Of a stretch of DNA of 64,000 bases, positions 27,552-36,111 are shown piece after piece. Each line of letters starts with the position of its first letter. The stretch's first letter is position 1. The notes beneath the pieces are model-generated. The model ran no database searches, was not told where the DNA came from, and saw nothing but the letters and a program-made list of their open reading frames with translations. Source of the stretch: Streptomyces coffeae (lineage in GTDB: Bacteria; Actinomycetota; Actinomycetes; Streptomycetales; Streptomycetaceae); the NCBI RefSeq assembly GCF_016741875.1, contig NZ_JAERRF010000001.1:186001-250000 (forward strand), given 5' to 3'. A program made the position numbers and the translations under genes.

Positions 27552-27778
27552 GGTTCGGGCGAGACGCATGTGGGCCGAGTTGCCTGCGGGGCGAGTCGCC
27601 TGTGGGTCGGTTCCCGATTTCCCACGCGCCATGTCTTCGTTACCGGCGATTCAATCTCGGTTGCAAGCATCACTGAATGCAGTCCGCTGTGCCGCATTCG
27701 TCGAACCGGAGGCTCCGTGCCGCAGCCGCACCCGCGTCCGCCACGCCGTCTTCCGCTCCGGCGCGGAACAATGAGGTC

Positions 27779-30025
27779 ATGAGCCACTCCAGCGGTCAGG
27801 CACCGGTCCCCCCGCAGCCTCAGCCCCAGCCCTCGGTCGGTTCGATCGCGGCCCACCGGCCGCATGCCGTTGTCGTCCCGCCGGTGCGGTCGCTCGACCC
27901 CGACCTCGACGCCGACCCGGACATCTACGAGGGCTCCGGTCCGGACGCGGAGAACGGTGAGCTGCCCCAGGGGCGGTTCCTGGACCGTGAGCGCAGCTGG
28001 CTGGGGTTCAACGAGCGGGTGCTGGAGCTCGCCGAGGACCCCGCGACCCCGCTGCTGGAGCGGGCCAACTTCCTCGCGATCTTCGCCAGCAACCTCGATG
28101 AGTTCTTCATGGTCCGGGTCGCGGGCCTGAAGCGGCGCATCGCCACCGGCGTGGCCACCCGCTCCGCCTCCGGGCTCCAGCCCCGTGAGGTGCTGGAGCA
28201 GATCTGGACCCGGTCCCGTGAGCTCATGGCCCGGCACGCCGCCTGCTACCAGCAGGATGTCGCCCCCGCGCTGGCCGAGGAGGGCATCCATCTGATCCGC
28301 TGGCCGGATCTCACGGAGAAGGAGCAGTCCCGCCTCTTCACCCTCTTCCGGCAGCAGATCTTCCCGGTGCTGACCCCGCTGGCCGTGGACCCGGCGCACC
28401 CCTTCCCGTACATCTCGGGGCTTTCGCTCAACCTCGCCGTGGTGGTGCGCAACCCGGTGAGCGGCCATGATCACTTCGCGCGTGTGAAGGTTCCGCCGCT
28501 GCTCTCCCGGTTCCTGGAGGCGTCGCCGCAGCGCTATGTGCCGCTGGAGGACGTGATAGCGGCGCATCTGGAGGAGCTGTTCCCGGGGATGGAGGTGCTC
28601 GCGCACCACATGTTCCGGGTGACCCGCAACGAGGACCTGGAGGTCGAGGAGGACGACGCGGAGAACCTGCTCCAGGCCCTGGAGAAGGAGCTGCTGCGGC
28701 GCCGCTTCGGGCCCCCGGTGCGGCTGGAGGTCGAGGAGTCCATCGACCCGTACGTCCTGGACCTGCTGGTGCGCGAGCTGAAGATCTCCGACGCGGAGGT
28801 CTATCCGCTGCCCGGCCCGCTCGACCTCACCGGGCTCTTCGGGATAGCGGCGCTGGACCGGCTGGAGCTGAAGTACCCCAAGTTCGTGGCGGGCACCCAT
28901 CGTGACCTGGCCGAGGTGGAGTCCGCGTCGGCCCCCGACATCTTCGCCGCGCTGCGCGAGCGGGACGTTCTGCTGCACCACCCGTACGACTCCTTCTCCA
29001 CCTCCGTCCAGGCGTTCCTGGAGCAGGCCGCGGCCGACCCGGACGTCCTCGCGATCAAGCAGACGCTCTACCGCACCTCGGGCAAGTCGCCGATCGTCGA
29101 CGCGCTCATCGACGCCGCCGAGTCCGGCAAGCAGGTGCTGGTGCTGGTCGAGATCAAGGCCCGGTTCGACGAGCAGGCCAACATCAAGTGGGCGCGCAAG
29201 CTGGAGGAGGCCGGCTGCCACGTGGTCTACGGCCTGGTGGGGCTGAAGACCCACTGCAAGGCGTCGCTGGTGGTCCGCCAGGAGGGCGACACCCTGCGCC
29301 GCTACTCCCACGTCGGCACCGGCAACTACCACCCCAAGACGGCGCGGCTCTACGAGGACCTGGGGCTGCTCACCGCCGACCCCAAGGTGGGCGCCGATCT
29401 GTCCGACCTGTTCAACCGGTTGAGCGGCTACTCCCGCCGGGAGACCTACCGGCGGCTGCTGGTCGCCCCCAAGTCGCTGCGCGACGGGCTGATCACCCGT
29501 ATCAACAAGGAGATCACCCACCACCGGTCGGGCCGCCCCGCCTCGGTGCGGATCAAGGTCAACTCGATGGTCGACGAGGCCGTGGTCGACGCCCTCTACC
29601 AGGCCGCGCGCGCCGGGGTGCCGGTCGACGTCTGGGTGCGCGGGATCTGTGCGCTGCGTCCCGGCGTGCCGGGACTCTCGGAGAACATCCGGGTCCGCTC
29701 CATCCTGGGGCGCTTTCTGGAGCATTCGCGCGTCTTCGCGTTCGGGAACGGCGGTGAGCCGGAGGTGTGGCTCGGCAGCGCCGACATGATGCACCGGAAT
29801 CTGGACCGCCGGATAGAGGCGCTGGTGCGGGTCACCGACCCCGCCCACCGGGCGTCGCTCAACCGCCTGCTGGAGACCGGTATGTCCGACTCCACCGCCT
29901 CCTGGCATCTGGGCCCGGACGGCGAGTGGACGCGGCATGCCACGGACGCGGACGGACAGCCGCTGCGGAACGTACAGGAAATGCTCATAGACGCCCGGAG
30001 GCGACGGCGTGGTTCAACGACATGA
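27779..30025 (+). CDS. ppk: Polyphosphate kinase
   Basis: This 748-residue PPK1 reversibly transfers the terminal phosphate of ATP to polyphosphate. Residues 1-60 are a disordered Pro-rich leader. The N domain starts [20 protein letters not shown], the head domain follows, and the two catalytic PLD-like domains come last. [16 protein letters not shown] contains the phosphorylated His518, and [19 protein letters not shown] is near the C-terminus. The ATG at 27779 is preferred because the upstream frame is Ala/Arg-rich. It overlaps the CHAD gene by 17 bases. PhoP control is known for Streptomyces ppk, but I find no clean PHO box here. Confidence 0.95.
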   Translation: MSHSSGQAPVPPQPQPQPSVGSIAAHRPHAVVVPPVRSLDPDLDADPDIYEGSGPDAENGELPQGRFLDRERSWLGFNERVLELAEDPATPLLERANFLAIFASNLDEFFMVRVAGLKRRIATGVATRSASGLQPREVLEQIWTRSRELMARHAACYQQDVAPALAEEGIHLIRWPDLTEKEQSRLFTLFRQQIFPVLTPLAVDPAHPFPYISGLSLNLAVVVRNPVSGHDHFARVKVPPLLSRFLEASPQRYVPLEDVIAAHLEELFPGMEVLAHHMFRVTRNEDLEVEEDDAENLLQALEKELLRRRFGPPVRLEVEESIDPYVLDLLVRELKISDAEVYPLPGPLDLTGLFGIAALDRLELKYPKFVAGTHRDLAEVESASAPDIFAALRERDVLLHHPYDSFSTSVQAFLEQAAADPDVLAIKQTLYRTSGKSPIVDALIDAAESGKQVLVLVEIKARFDEQANIKWARKLEEAGCHVVYGLVGLKTHCKASLVVRQEGDTLRRYSHVGTGNYHPKTARLYEDLGLLTADPKVGADLSDLFNRLSGYSRRETYRRLLVAPKSLRDGLITRINKEITHHRSGRPASVRIKVNSMVDEAVVDALYQAARAGVPVDVWVRGICALRPGVPGLSENIRVRSILGRFLEHSRVFAFGNGGEPEVWLGSADMMHRNLDRRIEALVRVTDPAHRASLNRLLETGMSDSTASWHLGPDGEWTRHATDADGQPLRNVQEMLIDARRRRRGSTT

Positions 30026-31574
30026 CCTGCCGCTGGTCGGGAGGACGGACGCCGGCCAGCCGCCCGGCACCCCGCCCCGTGGCGCCGGTCCGGACGGCCC
30101 CCAAGGCCCCGGGGGTGGCGCGCGTCCCGGGGGGCCCGGGGGGTACGACACGGTGGAGCGCATCGCGGACCCGGTCCCGGACACGCACCCGCCCATGGCC
30201 GGGGATGTGCTCGCGGCCTATCTGAACGCGCAGGCCGGAGACTTCCTGCGGAGTCTGCGGCTGCACCGCGAGGCCGGCTCCGACGTCGAGGCTGCCGCGG
30301 AGGCCGCCCGGCTGCTGCACCGGGCCGCCCGCCGGATCAGCGGCGCGCTGTCCGTCTACCGCCCGCTCACCGACACCGCCTGGTCCGATGAGCTCCGCGC
30401 CGAGCTGGCCTGGCTGTCCGGCACGCTGGCGCTGGAGCACGCGTACACCGAGCGGCTGTCCCGGCTGCGCGGTGCCCTCCACCGCCTCTCCGGTACCGGC
30501 GGCCCGCCGGACCGGCCCCTGGGGGAGGAGGCGGCCGCGGTGGGAGCGGCGGCAGGTGAGGCGGCCGGCGGCGGGGGTACGACGACGGCGTCCGCCGCGA
30601 GCACGGCTGCCGCGGCCCGGCCCGCACGGGCCGCCCGCCGCAGTGTCTCCCTCGCCACCGGCGCCCCGGACCCGGCGCCCGCCCCGCGCCGGGGCACGGC
30701 GGACGGCGCGGACCCGGCGGAAGGGGCCGAGGAGACGTCCGGTACGGCGGTCGGCAAACGGCCGGACCAACGGTCCGACCAGTGCGCCGACGGACCGGAC
30801 AGCACAGGACGTCCCACCGCCCCCCAGCGGGCCGGTGGTGTGGACGGGGGCCGGGGCGCCGGGCTGACCGTGGGGGCAGCCCGCGCCGGGGCCCTGCTGG
30901 AACGCCAGCTCACCCTGGCCCGGACCCGGGCCCACACCGCCGCCCTCCAGGCGCTCGGCTCCTCCCGTTGCCACGCGGTCGCCGACACCGTGGCGCTGCT
31001 GGCCTCCGAGGTGCCGCTCGACGAGACCGCCGCCCAGCGCCCCGCCGAGCAGGTGCTGCCCCCTCTCGCCGAACTGGCGCACCGGCGGCTGGTCGAGGCG
31101 GTCGACGGGCTGCCGCTGGGCCGCGCCGGACACCCGTACAACGCCGAGGCCCTGATCCACGGGCTCGCCGCGACCCCCGCCGCCGACGCCCCGCCCGCCA
31201 GCGAAGAGCAGGACGCGCCCTGGCACCAGGTGCGCCGGCTGCTGCGGATGCGCCGCTATGCGCTGGAGGTGCTGGAGCCGACGGAGCCGAAGCCGCCGAA
31301 GGCACCGGATGAGGGGGCCGGGTCCGGCCTGGTGAACGGCCCGGTGGAGCCCCAGCTGTCCGTACGGCTGCTCGCCGCCGCACAGGCGCTGGAGCGCCAC
31401 CGCGACGCGTCCGAGGCGGCCGCCGCCGCGGCGGCGGCGGCGCGCACCCCGCGGATCGCCCCGGCCACGGCGTACGCGCTCGGCGTGCTGCACGCCGATC
31501 AGCGCCATGAGGTGGAGGCGGCCCGCTTCGCGTTCGGCCGGATCTGGCGGCGCACGGCGACCAGAGCGACCTGA
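30009..31574 (+). CDS. CHAD-domain protein (polyphosphate-binding)
   Basis: This 521-residue protein has a CHAD helical domain with conserved His/Arg residues that bind polyphosphate. The first half is at about 70-160 ([44 protein letters not shown]). The second half is at about 285-521 ([30 protein letters not shown]). About 125 residues of low-complexity Ala/Gly/Pro sequence interrupt it. The GTG start lies inside the end of ppk. Linkage suggests it binds the product of PPK or localises to polyphosphate granules. Confidence 0.88.
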   Translation: MVQRHDLPLVGRTDAGQPPGTPPRGAGPDGPQGPGGGARPGGPGGYDTVERIADPVPDTHPPMAGDVLAAYLNAQAGDFLRSLRLHREAGSDVEAAAEAARLLHRAARRISGALSVYRPLTDTAWSDELRAELAWLSGTLALEHAYTERLSRLRGALHRLSGTGGPPDRPLGEEAAAVGAAAGEAAGGGGTTTASAASTAAAARPARAARRSVSLATGAPDPAPAPRRGTADGADPAEGAEETSGTAVGKRPDQRSDQCADGPDSTGRPTAPQRAGGVDGGRGAGLTVGAARAGALLERQLTLARTRAHTAALQALGSSRCHAVADTVALLASEVPLDETAAQRPAEQVLPPLAELAHRRLVEAVDGLPLGRAGHPYNAEALIHGLAATPAADAPPASEEQDAPWHQVRRLLRMRRYALEVLEPTEPKPPKAPDEGAGSGLVNGPVEPQLSVRLLAAAQALERHRDASEAAAAAAAAARTPRIAPATAYALGVLHADQRHEVEAARFAFGRIWRRTATRAT

Positions 31575-31664
31575 AGACCGGACACACCAGCAGGCACGGA
31601 ACAGGTACGAGCAGGCACGAGCAGGCACCAGCTATCCGCGGCGACCGGGGAGGCGGGACGGCAG

Positions 31665-32126
31665 ATGGCTCAGCGGAATTCCCAGGGCTCGGCCAACGGA
31701 GGCGCGGGGGCGCCCGCCCCGCCCGTCCTCGCGGCGGGCTGTGTGCTCTGGCGGCGCGCCCCCGACGGCGGGCGGCTGGAGGTCGCGCTGGTGCACCGCC
31801 CCCGCTACGACGACTGGTCGCATCCGAAGGGCAAGCTCAAGCGCGGTGAGGACGCGCTGCGCGGTGCGGTGCGCGAGGTCGCGGAGGAGACCGGTATGGA
31901 CTGCGCCCCCGGCGCCCCGCTGCCCACCCTCCGCTATCTGGCCAAGGGCCGCCCCAAGGAGGTCCGCTACTGGGCGGCGGAGGCGGTCCACGAGGAGCCC
32001 TTCGTCCCCAACCGCGAGGTCGACCGGCTGGTCTGGCTGCCGCCCTCCGCGGCCCGGCTGCGGCTGACGTACGACCATGACCGCTTCCTGATAGACGCGC
32101 TGCTGGACGCGGTGCACCTGTCGTAG
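31665..32126 (+). CDS. Nudix hydrolase (MutT1-like), end of the polyphosphate operon
   Basis: This 153-residue protein has a clear Nudix box: GKLKRGEDALRGAVREVAEETGM at about residues 56-78, with the REVAEE metal ligands. Its start VLAAGCVLWRR and PRYDDWSHPKGK resemble the Nudix half of mycobacterial MutT1. The second, histidine phosphatase half is absent. Likely substrates are oxidised or diadenosine nucleotides. It follows the CHAD gene by 90 bp and is probably cotranscribed with ppk, an arrangement I recall from other Streptomyces. Confidence 0.88.
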   Translation: MAQRNSQGSANGGAGAPAPPVLAAGCVLWRRAPDGGRLEVALVHRPRYDDWSHPKGKLKRGEDALRGAVREVAEETGMDCAPGAPLPTLRYLAKGRPKEVRYWAAEAVHEEPFVPNREVDRLVWLPPSAARLRLTYDHDRFLIDALLDAVHLS

Positions 32127-32153
32127 CCGCGGACCCCGGTGAGACGTTGAGTG

Positions 32154-32960
32154 TCAGGGCCGGGGCGCCAGCGCGTCCCAGCGGACCGTGAGCTCGCCCT
32201 GCCGCCAGCGCCGGGGCCCGTCCACCAGCGGCCAGCCCGCGGCGCGGAGCCTCTGGGCGCTGCGTATCCAGCGCTGCCGGGCGCTGAGCGCCGCGTACGG
32301 GGCGGCCGCCCAGGCGCGGTCGAAGTCGTGCAGGAAGGTGTGCACCGGCTCGCCCGGCACATTGCGGTGGATGAGCGCCTTCGGAAGCCGTTCGGCCAGG
32401 TCGGAGGGGCGTTCCAGGGAGCCGAGCCGGGCCGCGAAGGTCACGGTGCGCGGACCGTCCGGGGCGAGGGCGACCCAGACGTGCCGCCGCCCGATCTCGT
32501 CGCAGGTCCCCTCCACCAGCAGGCCGCCCGGGGCCAGCCGGGCGCACAGCCGCCGCCACACCTCGGCGACCTCGCCCTCCTCGTACTGCCGCAGCACATT
32601 GGCCGCCCGGATGAGCGTGGGACGGGCGCCGCCCGGCAGCGGCACCTCGAAGCCGCCGTGGGCGAAGGCGAGCCCCTCGCGTTCGTACGGCCGCGCGGCG
32701 GCGACCCGCACCGGGTCGATCTCCACCCCGACCACCCGGGCGCCGGGCCGTACCGTGCGCAGCCGGGTCAGCAGTTCGACAGCGGTCCAGGGCGCGGCAC
32801 CGTAGCCGAGGTCGACCGCGACGGGTGCCTCGGTGCGGCGCAGGGCGGGCCCGTGGGCGGCGGCGATCCAGCGGTCCATGCGGCGCAGCCGGTTCGGATG
32901 GGTGGTCCCGCGGGTCGCCGAACCGATCGGGCGGGTCGGCGACGGTACGCGGGCGGGCAT
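32154..32960 (-). CDS. Class I SAM-dependent methyltransferase
   Basis: This 268-residue protein has a motif I variant (VAVDLGYGAAPWTAVELL, about residues 47-64), an acidic motif II (VVGVEIDPVRVAAARP) and LAPGGLLVEGTCDEIGRRHVW. The C-terminal half is enriched in Trp and Arg. It is convergent with the Nudix gene and divergent from mshA. It probably methylates a small molecule or RNA; the substrate cannot be told. I recall a similar gene immediately upstream of mshA in Streptomyces. Confidence 0.82.
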   Translation of the reverse strand: MPARVPSPTRPIGSATRGTTHPNRLRRMDRWIAAAHGPALRRTEAPVAVDLGYGAAPWTAVELLTRLRTVRPGARVVGVEIDPVRVAAARPYEREGLAFAHGGFEVPLPGGARPTLIRAANVLRQYEEGEVAEVWRRLCARLAPGGLLVEGTCDEIGRRHVWVALAPDGPRTVTFAARLGSLERPSDLAERLPKALIHRNVPGEPVHTFLHDFDRAWAAAPYAALSARQRWIRSAQRLRAAGWPLVDGPRRWRQGELTVRWDALAPRP

Positions 32961-33142
32961 GGCCAGAGCTTATGGGGTGACTCGGGAGGCATCGCCGTCC
33001 GGTCGGCGGTCACGCACCGCGCCCGTCCCACTCCTCGAACGTCACGCTTTGGCAAAAGCGGAAATGGGAACGAGGCATTCCGGCGTTGACGGTTGCAACG
33101 GTGAGAAGGGGCAGCATGCCCCCGGGTAGGAGGTATCGCGCG

Positions 33143-34504
33143 GTGAGCCAGCACGCGTCCCGCCTCGGCGGTCTGCGAGGCCGATCCCCTGTGACGTTCG
33201 GCGGCCATCCCCACGCGCGCTTTCGGCGCGTGGCACGGCGGCCACGGCGGATCGCGATGCTCAGCGTGCACACCTCCCCCCTGCACCAGCCGGGCACCGG
33301 CGACGCGGGCGGGATGAACGTCTACATCGTGGAGCTCGCCCGGCGGCTGGCCGCCCTCGACATCGAGGTGGAGATCTTCACCCGTGCCACCAACGGCGGG
33401 CTCCAGCCCTCCGTCGAGCTGGCGCCCGGGGTGCTGGTGCGGCATGTGGACGCCGGTCCGTACGAGGGGCTGGCCAAGGACGACCTCCCGGCGCAGCTGT
33501 GCGCGTTCACCCACGGGGTGATGCGGCAGTGGGCGGGCCACCGCCCCGGCTACTACGACCTGGTCCACTCCCACTACTGGCTCTCCGGCCATGTCGGCTG
33601 GCTGGCCGCCGAGCGCTGGGGCGTACCGCTGGTGCACGCCATGCACACCATGGCCAAGGTCAAGAACGCCGCCCTCGCGGCCGGTGACACCCCCGAGCCC
33701 GCGGCCCGGGTCATCGGCGAGCAGCAGATCGTCAGCGCCGCCGACCGGCTGATCGCCAACACCGCCGAGGAGGCGGAGGAGCTGGTGCGCCACTACCAGG
33801 CGGCGCGCGACCGGCTGGCGATCGTGCACCCGGGGGTGAACCTGGAGCGGTTCCGTCCGGCGGACGGCCGGGCAGCGGCCCGCGCCCGGCTCGGACTGCC
33901 GCCCGACGCGCTGATACCGCTCTTCGCCGGGCGGATACAGCCGCTCAAGGCCCCCGACATCCTGCTGCGCGCGGTGGCCCACCTCCTGGAGGAGGATCCG
34001 TCGCTGCGCGAGCGGCTCGTGGTGCCGGTGGTCGGCGGGCCGAGCGGCAGCGGGCTGGCCAAGCCGGAGCGGCTCCAGAAGCTGGCGGCGCGACTGGGGA
34101 TCTGCGATGTGGTGCGGTTCCGGCCACCGGTCGCCCAGGACGAGCTGGCCGACTGGTACCGGGCGGCGTCGGTGCTGGTCATGCCGTCCTACAACGAGTC
34201 GTTCGGACTGGTGGCGATCGAGGCGCAGGCATGCGGCACCCCGGTGGTGGCGGCCTCGGTGGGCGGTCTGCCGGTGGCCGTGCGCGACGGTGTCAGCGGC
34301 ACCCTGGTCAGCGGCCATGACCCGGCCGACTACGCCCGCGCCCTGCGTCCCTTCGCGGACGAGACGGGGCGTGCGGAGCGGATGGGCGCGGCGGCGGCCC
34401 GGCACGCGCGGTCCTTCGGCTGGGACACGGCCGCCGCGGCGACGGCGGAGGTCTACATGGAGGCGATGCGTGAGCGGCGTCGCCTACGATCGGCCCATGG
34501 GTGA
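33143..34504 (+). CDS. mshA: D-inositol-3-phosphate glycosyltransferase
   Basis: It transfers GlcNAc from UDP-GlcNAc to inositol-3-phosphate, the first step in mycothiol synthesis. This 453-residue GT4 retaining glycosyltransferase has [20 protein letters not shown] (donor loop), [25 protein letters not shown] and the EX7E motif within [20 protein letters not shown]. The GTG at 33143 follows AGGAGG by nine bases. Longer frames to 33086 lack such a site. Its end overlaps the YbjN gene by eight bases. mshD lies about 7 kb upstream in the window. Confidence 0.95.
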   Translation: MSQHASRLGGLRGRSPVTFGGHPHARFRRVARRPRRIAMLSVHTSPLHQPGTGDAGGMNVYIVELARRLAALDIEVEIFTRATNGGLQPSVELAPGVLVRHVDAGPYEGLAKDDLPAQLCAFTHGVMRQWAGHRPGYYDLVHSHYWLSGHVGWLAAERWGVPLVHAMHTMAKVKNAALAAGDTPEPAARVIGEQQIVSAADRLIANTAEEAEELVRHYQAARDRLAIVHPGVNLERFRPADGRAAARARLGLPPDALIPLFAGRIQPLKAPDILLRAVAHLLEEDPSLRERLVVPVVGGPSGSGLAKPERLQKLAARLGICDVVRFRPPVAQDELADWYRAASVLVMPSYNESFGLVAIEAQACGTPVVAASVGGLPVAVRDGVSGTLVSGHDPADYARALRPFADETGRAERMGAAAARHARSFGWDTAAAATAEVYMEAMRERRRLRSAHG

Positions 34505-35036
34505 CGCCAACACCAACGCCGCCGGTGCCGGTAACGGAGCCAACGCCGACGCCGCCAGGACCGTGATCGAGCAGACGCTGCGCGACGCCGAGCTGGAGTG
34601 GGAGAGCCCGTCCGAGGGGACGTACGTCGTCACGCTGCCGGGCACCCGCAAGCTGTCGACCACCTGCTCGCTCCGCGTCGGCAGGCACTCCCTCTCGATC
34701 AACGCCTTTGTGATCCGGCACCCGGACGAGAACCACGACACCGTCCACCGCTGGCTGCTGGAGCGCAACACCCGGCTGTACGGGGTGAGTTACGCCATCG
34801 ACCCGATGGGCGACATCTATCTGGTCGGGCGGCTGCCCCTGGCCGCCGTCACCCCGGACGAGCTGGACCGGCTGCTCGGCACCGTCCTGGAGAACGCGGA
34901 CGGCAGCTTCAACACCCTGCTGGAGATGGGCTTCGCCACCGCGATCCGCAAGGAATACGCATGGCGTACGGCGCGCGGTGAGTCCACCCGGAACCTCGAG
35001 GCGTTCGCCCATCTGACGCGCGACGTGGCGGGCTGA
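34497..35036 (+). CDS. YbjN-domain protein, coupled to mshA
   Basis: This 179-residue protein has a YbjN fold resembling type III secretion chaperone-like domains. Landmarks are [59 protein letters not shown] and a C-terminal [15 protein letters not shown]. It starts inside the last codons of mshA, so expression is coupled. Its molecular role is unknown; sensory or folding functions have been suggested for YbjN proteins in enterobacteria. Confidence 0.85.
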   Translation: MGDANTNAAGAGNGANADAARTVIEQTLRDAELEWESPSEGTYVVTLPGTRKLSTTCSLRVGRHSLSINAFVIRHPDENHDTVHRWLLERNTRLYGVSYAIDPMGDIYLVGRLPLAAVTPDELDRLLGTVLENADGSFNTLLEMGFATAIRKEYAWRTARGESTRNLEAFAHLTRDVAG

Positions 35037-35103
35037 CCCCGCGTACCGCAGGCCGCCGCACGCCGCCGTCTGCCCACCGCCGCGAAAATCTTCGACGTCG
35101 CGG

Positions 35104-35155
35104 TGAAGAAAACCGCTCCGTGACGGCTCTTCATAGTGAACCGGCTTCCAGCCGG
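35104..35155 (+). promoter_or_regulatory. Inverted repeats upstream of the sigma-factor operon
   Basis: TGAAGA (35104-35109) pairs with TCTTCA (35128-35133). Right after it, CCGGCT-TCC-AGCCGG (35141-35155) forms a perfect 6-bp hairpin. They lie in the 143-bp gap before the GTG at 35180. They may be an operator or attenuator; this is inference. Confidence 0.35.
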
Positions 35156-35179
35156 GAACCATGAAGGGGAGACACAACG

Positions 35180-35443
35180 GTGCTCATGGACAATCCGTGG
35201 CTCACGGTGGCAACGGTCGTGACGGTGGGGGTGCTGCGGCTGATGGGGGACGTCATTCGCTGGCTGGCGGCGCGCTCGGGAGAACGGATCCGGGCGCGGC
35301 TGCTGGTGGAGTTGGTACGCGGGTCGGGGCCCGGCACGGTGCTCACCGACCACCGGGCGGACGGCGCGGCGCTGACCGTCCGCCGGCCGGACGCGGAGAG
35401 CGGCCGGGGCGCAGCGGATGTGCGGGGCGGGGGTCCGGCATGA
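35180..35443 (+). CDS. Small membrane protein coupled to the ECF sigma factor
   Basis: This 87-residue protein has one hydrophobic segment near the N-terminus (NPWLTVATVVTVGVLRLMGD, about 5-24) and a basic then acidic soluble tail. GGGGAG lies about 11 bases before the GTG; an ATG at 35186 is an alternative. Its stop overlaps the ATG of the sigma gene (ATGA). Size, topology and coupling would suit a membrane-bound regulator of that sigma factor. It lacks a recognisable zinc-binding anti-sigma motif, so the role is speculative. Confidence 0.7.
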   Translation: MLMDNPWLTVATVVTVGVLRLMGDVIRWLAARSGERIRARLLVELVRGSGPGTVLTDHRADGAALTVRRPDAESGRGAADVRGGGPA

Positions 35444-36111
35444 GCGACACGGCCGAGGAGACCACGCGCGACGAGGAGTTCGACGCGTTCTACGCCCGCA
35501 CCAACCGCCGGCTCACCGCCCACGCCCTGATGCGGTTCGGCCGCGATCGGCAGGGCGTCGAGGACGCCCTCCAGGAGGCGTATATCGAAGCGATGGAGCG
35601 CTGGCCCACGGTGCGGTCCTGCCCCTCGCCGGAGGGCTGGGTGCTCACCACCATGCGGCGCAAGCTGGCGCGTGACGGGCGGCGCTGGCGGAATCGCTGG
35701 AAGCCGGCCGAGCTGACCGTCCCGGCCTCCCCGGCCGCCACGGTGGAGGAGACCTCGGAGGCGCTGGCCACCCTGCGCGCGCTCACCACCCTGCCGCCGC
35801 GCCAGCGCGAGGTGATCGTCATGGCCACCTCGGGCATGAGCTATCAGGAGATATCCACCGCACTCGGGATCACCACCCGGGGCGTGGGCAGCAATCTGCA
35901 CAAGGCCCGCGCCCGGCTCACCCTGCTGCTGAGCATCCCGCCCGGCTCCGACCGCGAAGGCGAGCGGCTGATGAGCCTCAGCCCGCGCGACCCGCTGTAC
36001 GCGGCGCTGTCGGCCGCCGACGCATGGCTGCTGGACGGGTTGTGTGCGGAGGAGCGCGAGCGCGAGCCGGGGCGGGGGCCCGGGCACGACTCCGGCCGGG
36101 GGCACCGGTGA
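35440..36111 (+). CDS. ECF-type RNA polymerase sigma factor
   Basis: This 223-residue protein has a sigma-70 region 2 (FDAFYARTNRRLTAHALMRF and QGVEDALQEAYIEAMERWPTV, about residues 10-60). Region 4 has its helix-turn-helix at about 123-148 (LPPRQREVIVMATSGMSYQE, then ISTALGITTRGVGSNL). A C-terminal extension of some 60 residues follows (IPPGSDREG, then SLSPRDPLYAALSAADAWLLDGL). It is sandwiched by four-base overlaps between a small membrane protein and an M48 peptidase, which suggests membrane-derived control. The regulon is unknown. Confidence 0.88.
   Translation: MSDTAEETTRDEEFDAFYARTNRRLTAHALMRFGRDRQGVEDALQEAYIEAMERWPTVRSCPSPEGWVLTTMRRKLARDGRRWRNRWKPAELTVPASPAATVEETSEALATLRALTTLPPRQREVIVMATSGMSYQEISTALGITTRGVGSNLHKARARLTLLLSIPPGSDREGERLMSLSPRDPLYAALSAADAWLLDGLCAEEREREPGRGPGHDSGRGHR

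Larger units (their letters stand above)
26948..27778. other. Long GC-rich repetitive spacer before ppk
   Basis: About 830 bp lie between the mshD terminator and ppk. It contains a 34-bp-period tandem duplication and a diverged pair of about 98-bp repeats. The last 200 bp are less GC-rich and must hold the ppk promoter. Several frames stay open on both strands because stop codons are rare in such GC-rich DNA, but none has a convincing product. Confidence 0.6.

Noticed and set aside
27639..27671. Three 11-base units before ppk as a PHO box
   Set aside because: The units match GTTCACC at only about four of seven positions. This is far weaker than the phoU-phoR boxes.
26831..29938. A 1035-codon minus-strand frame across the ppk gene and its upstream spacer
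   Set aside because: It is antisense to ppk, with Gly/Arg/Pro-rich composition, no ribosome site and no motif.
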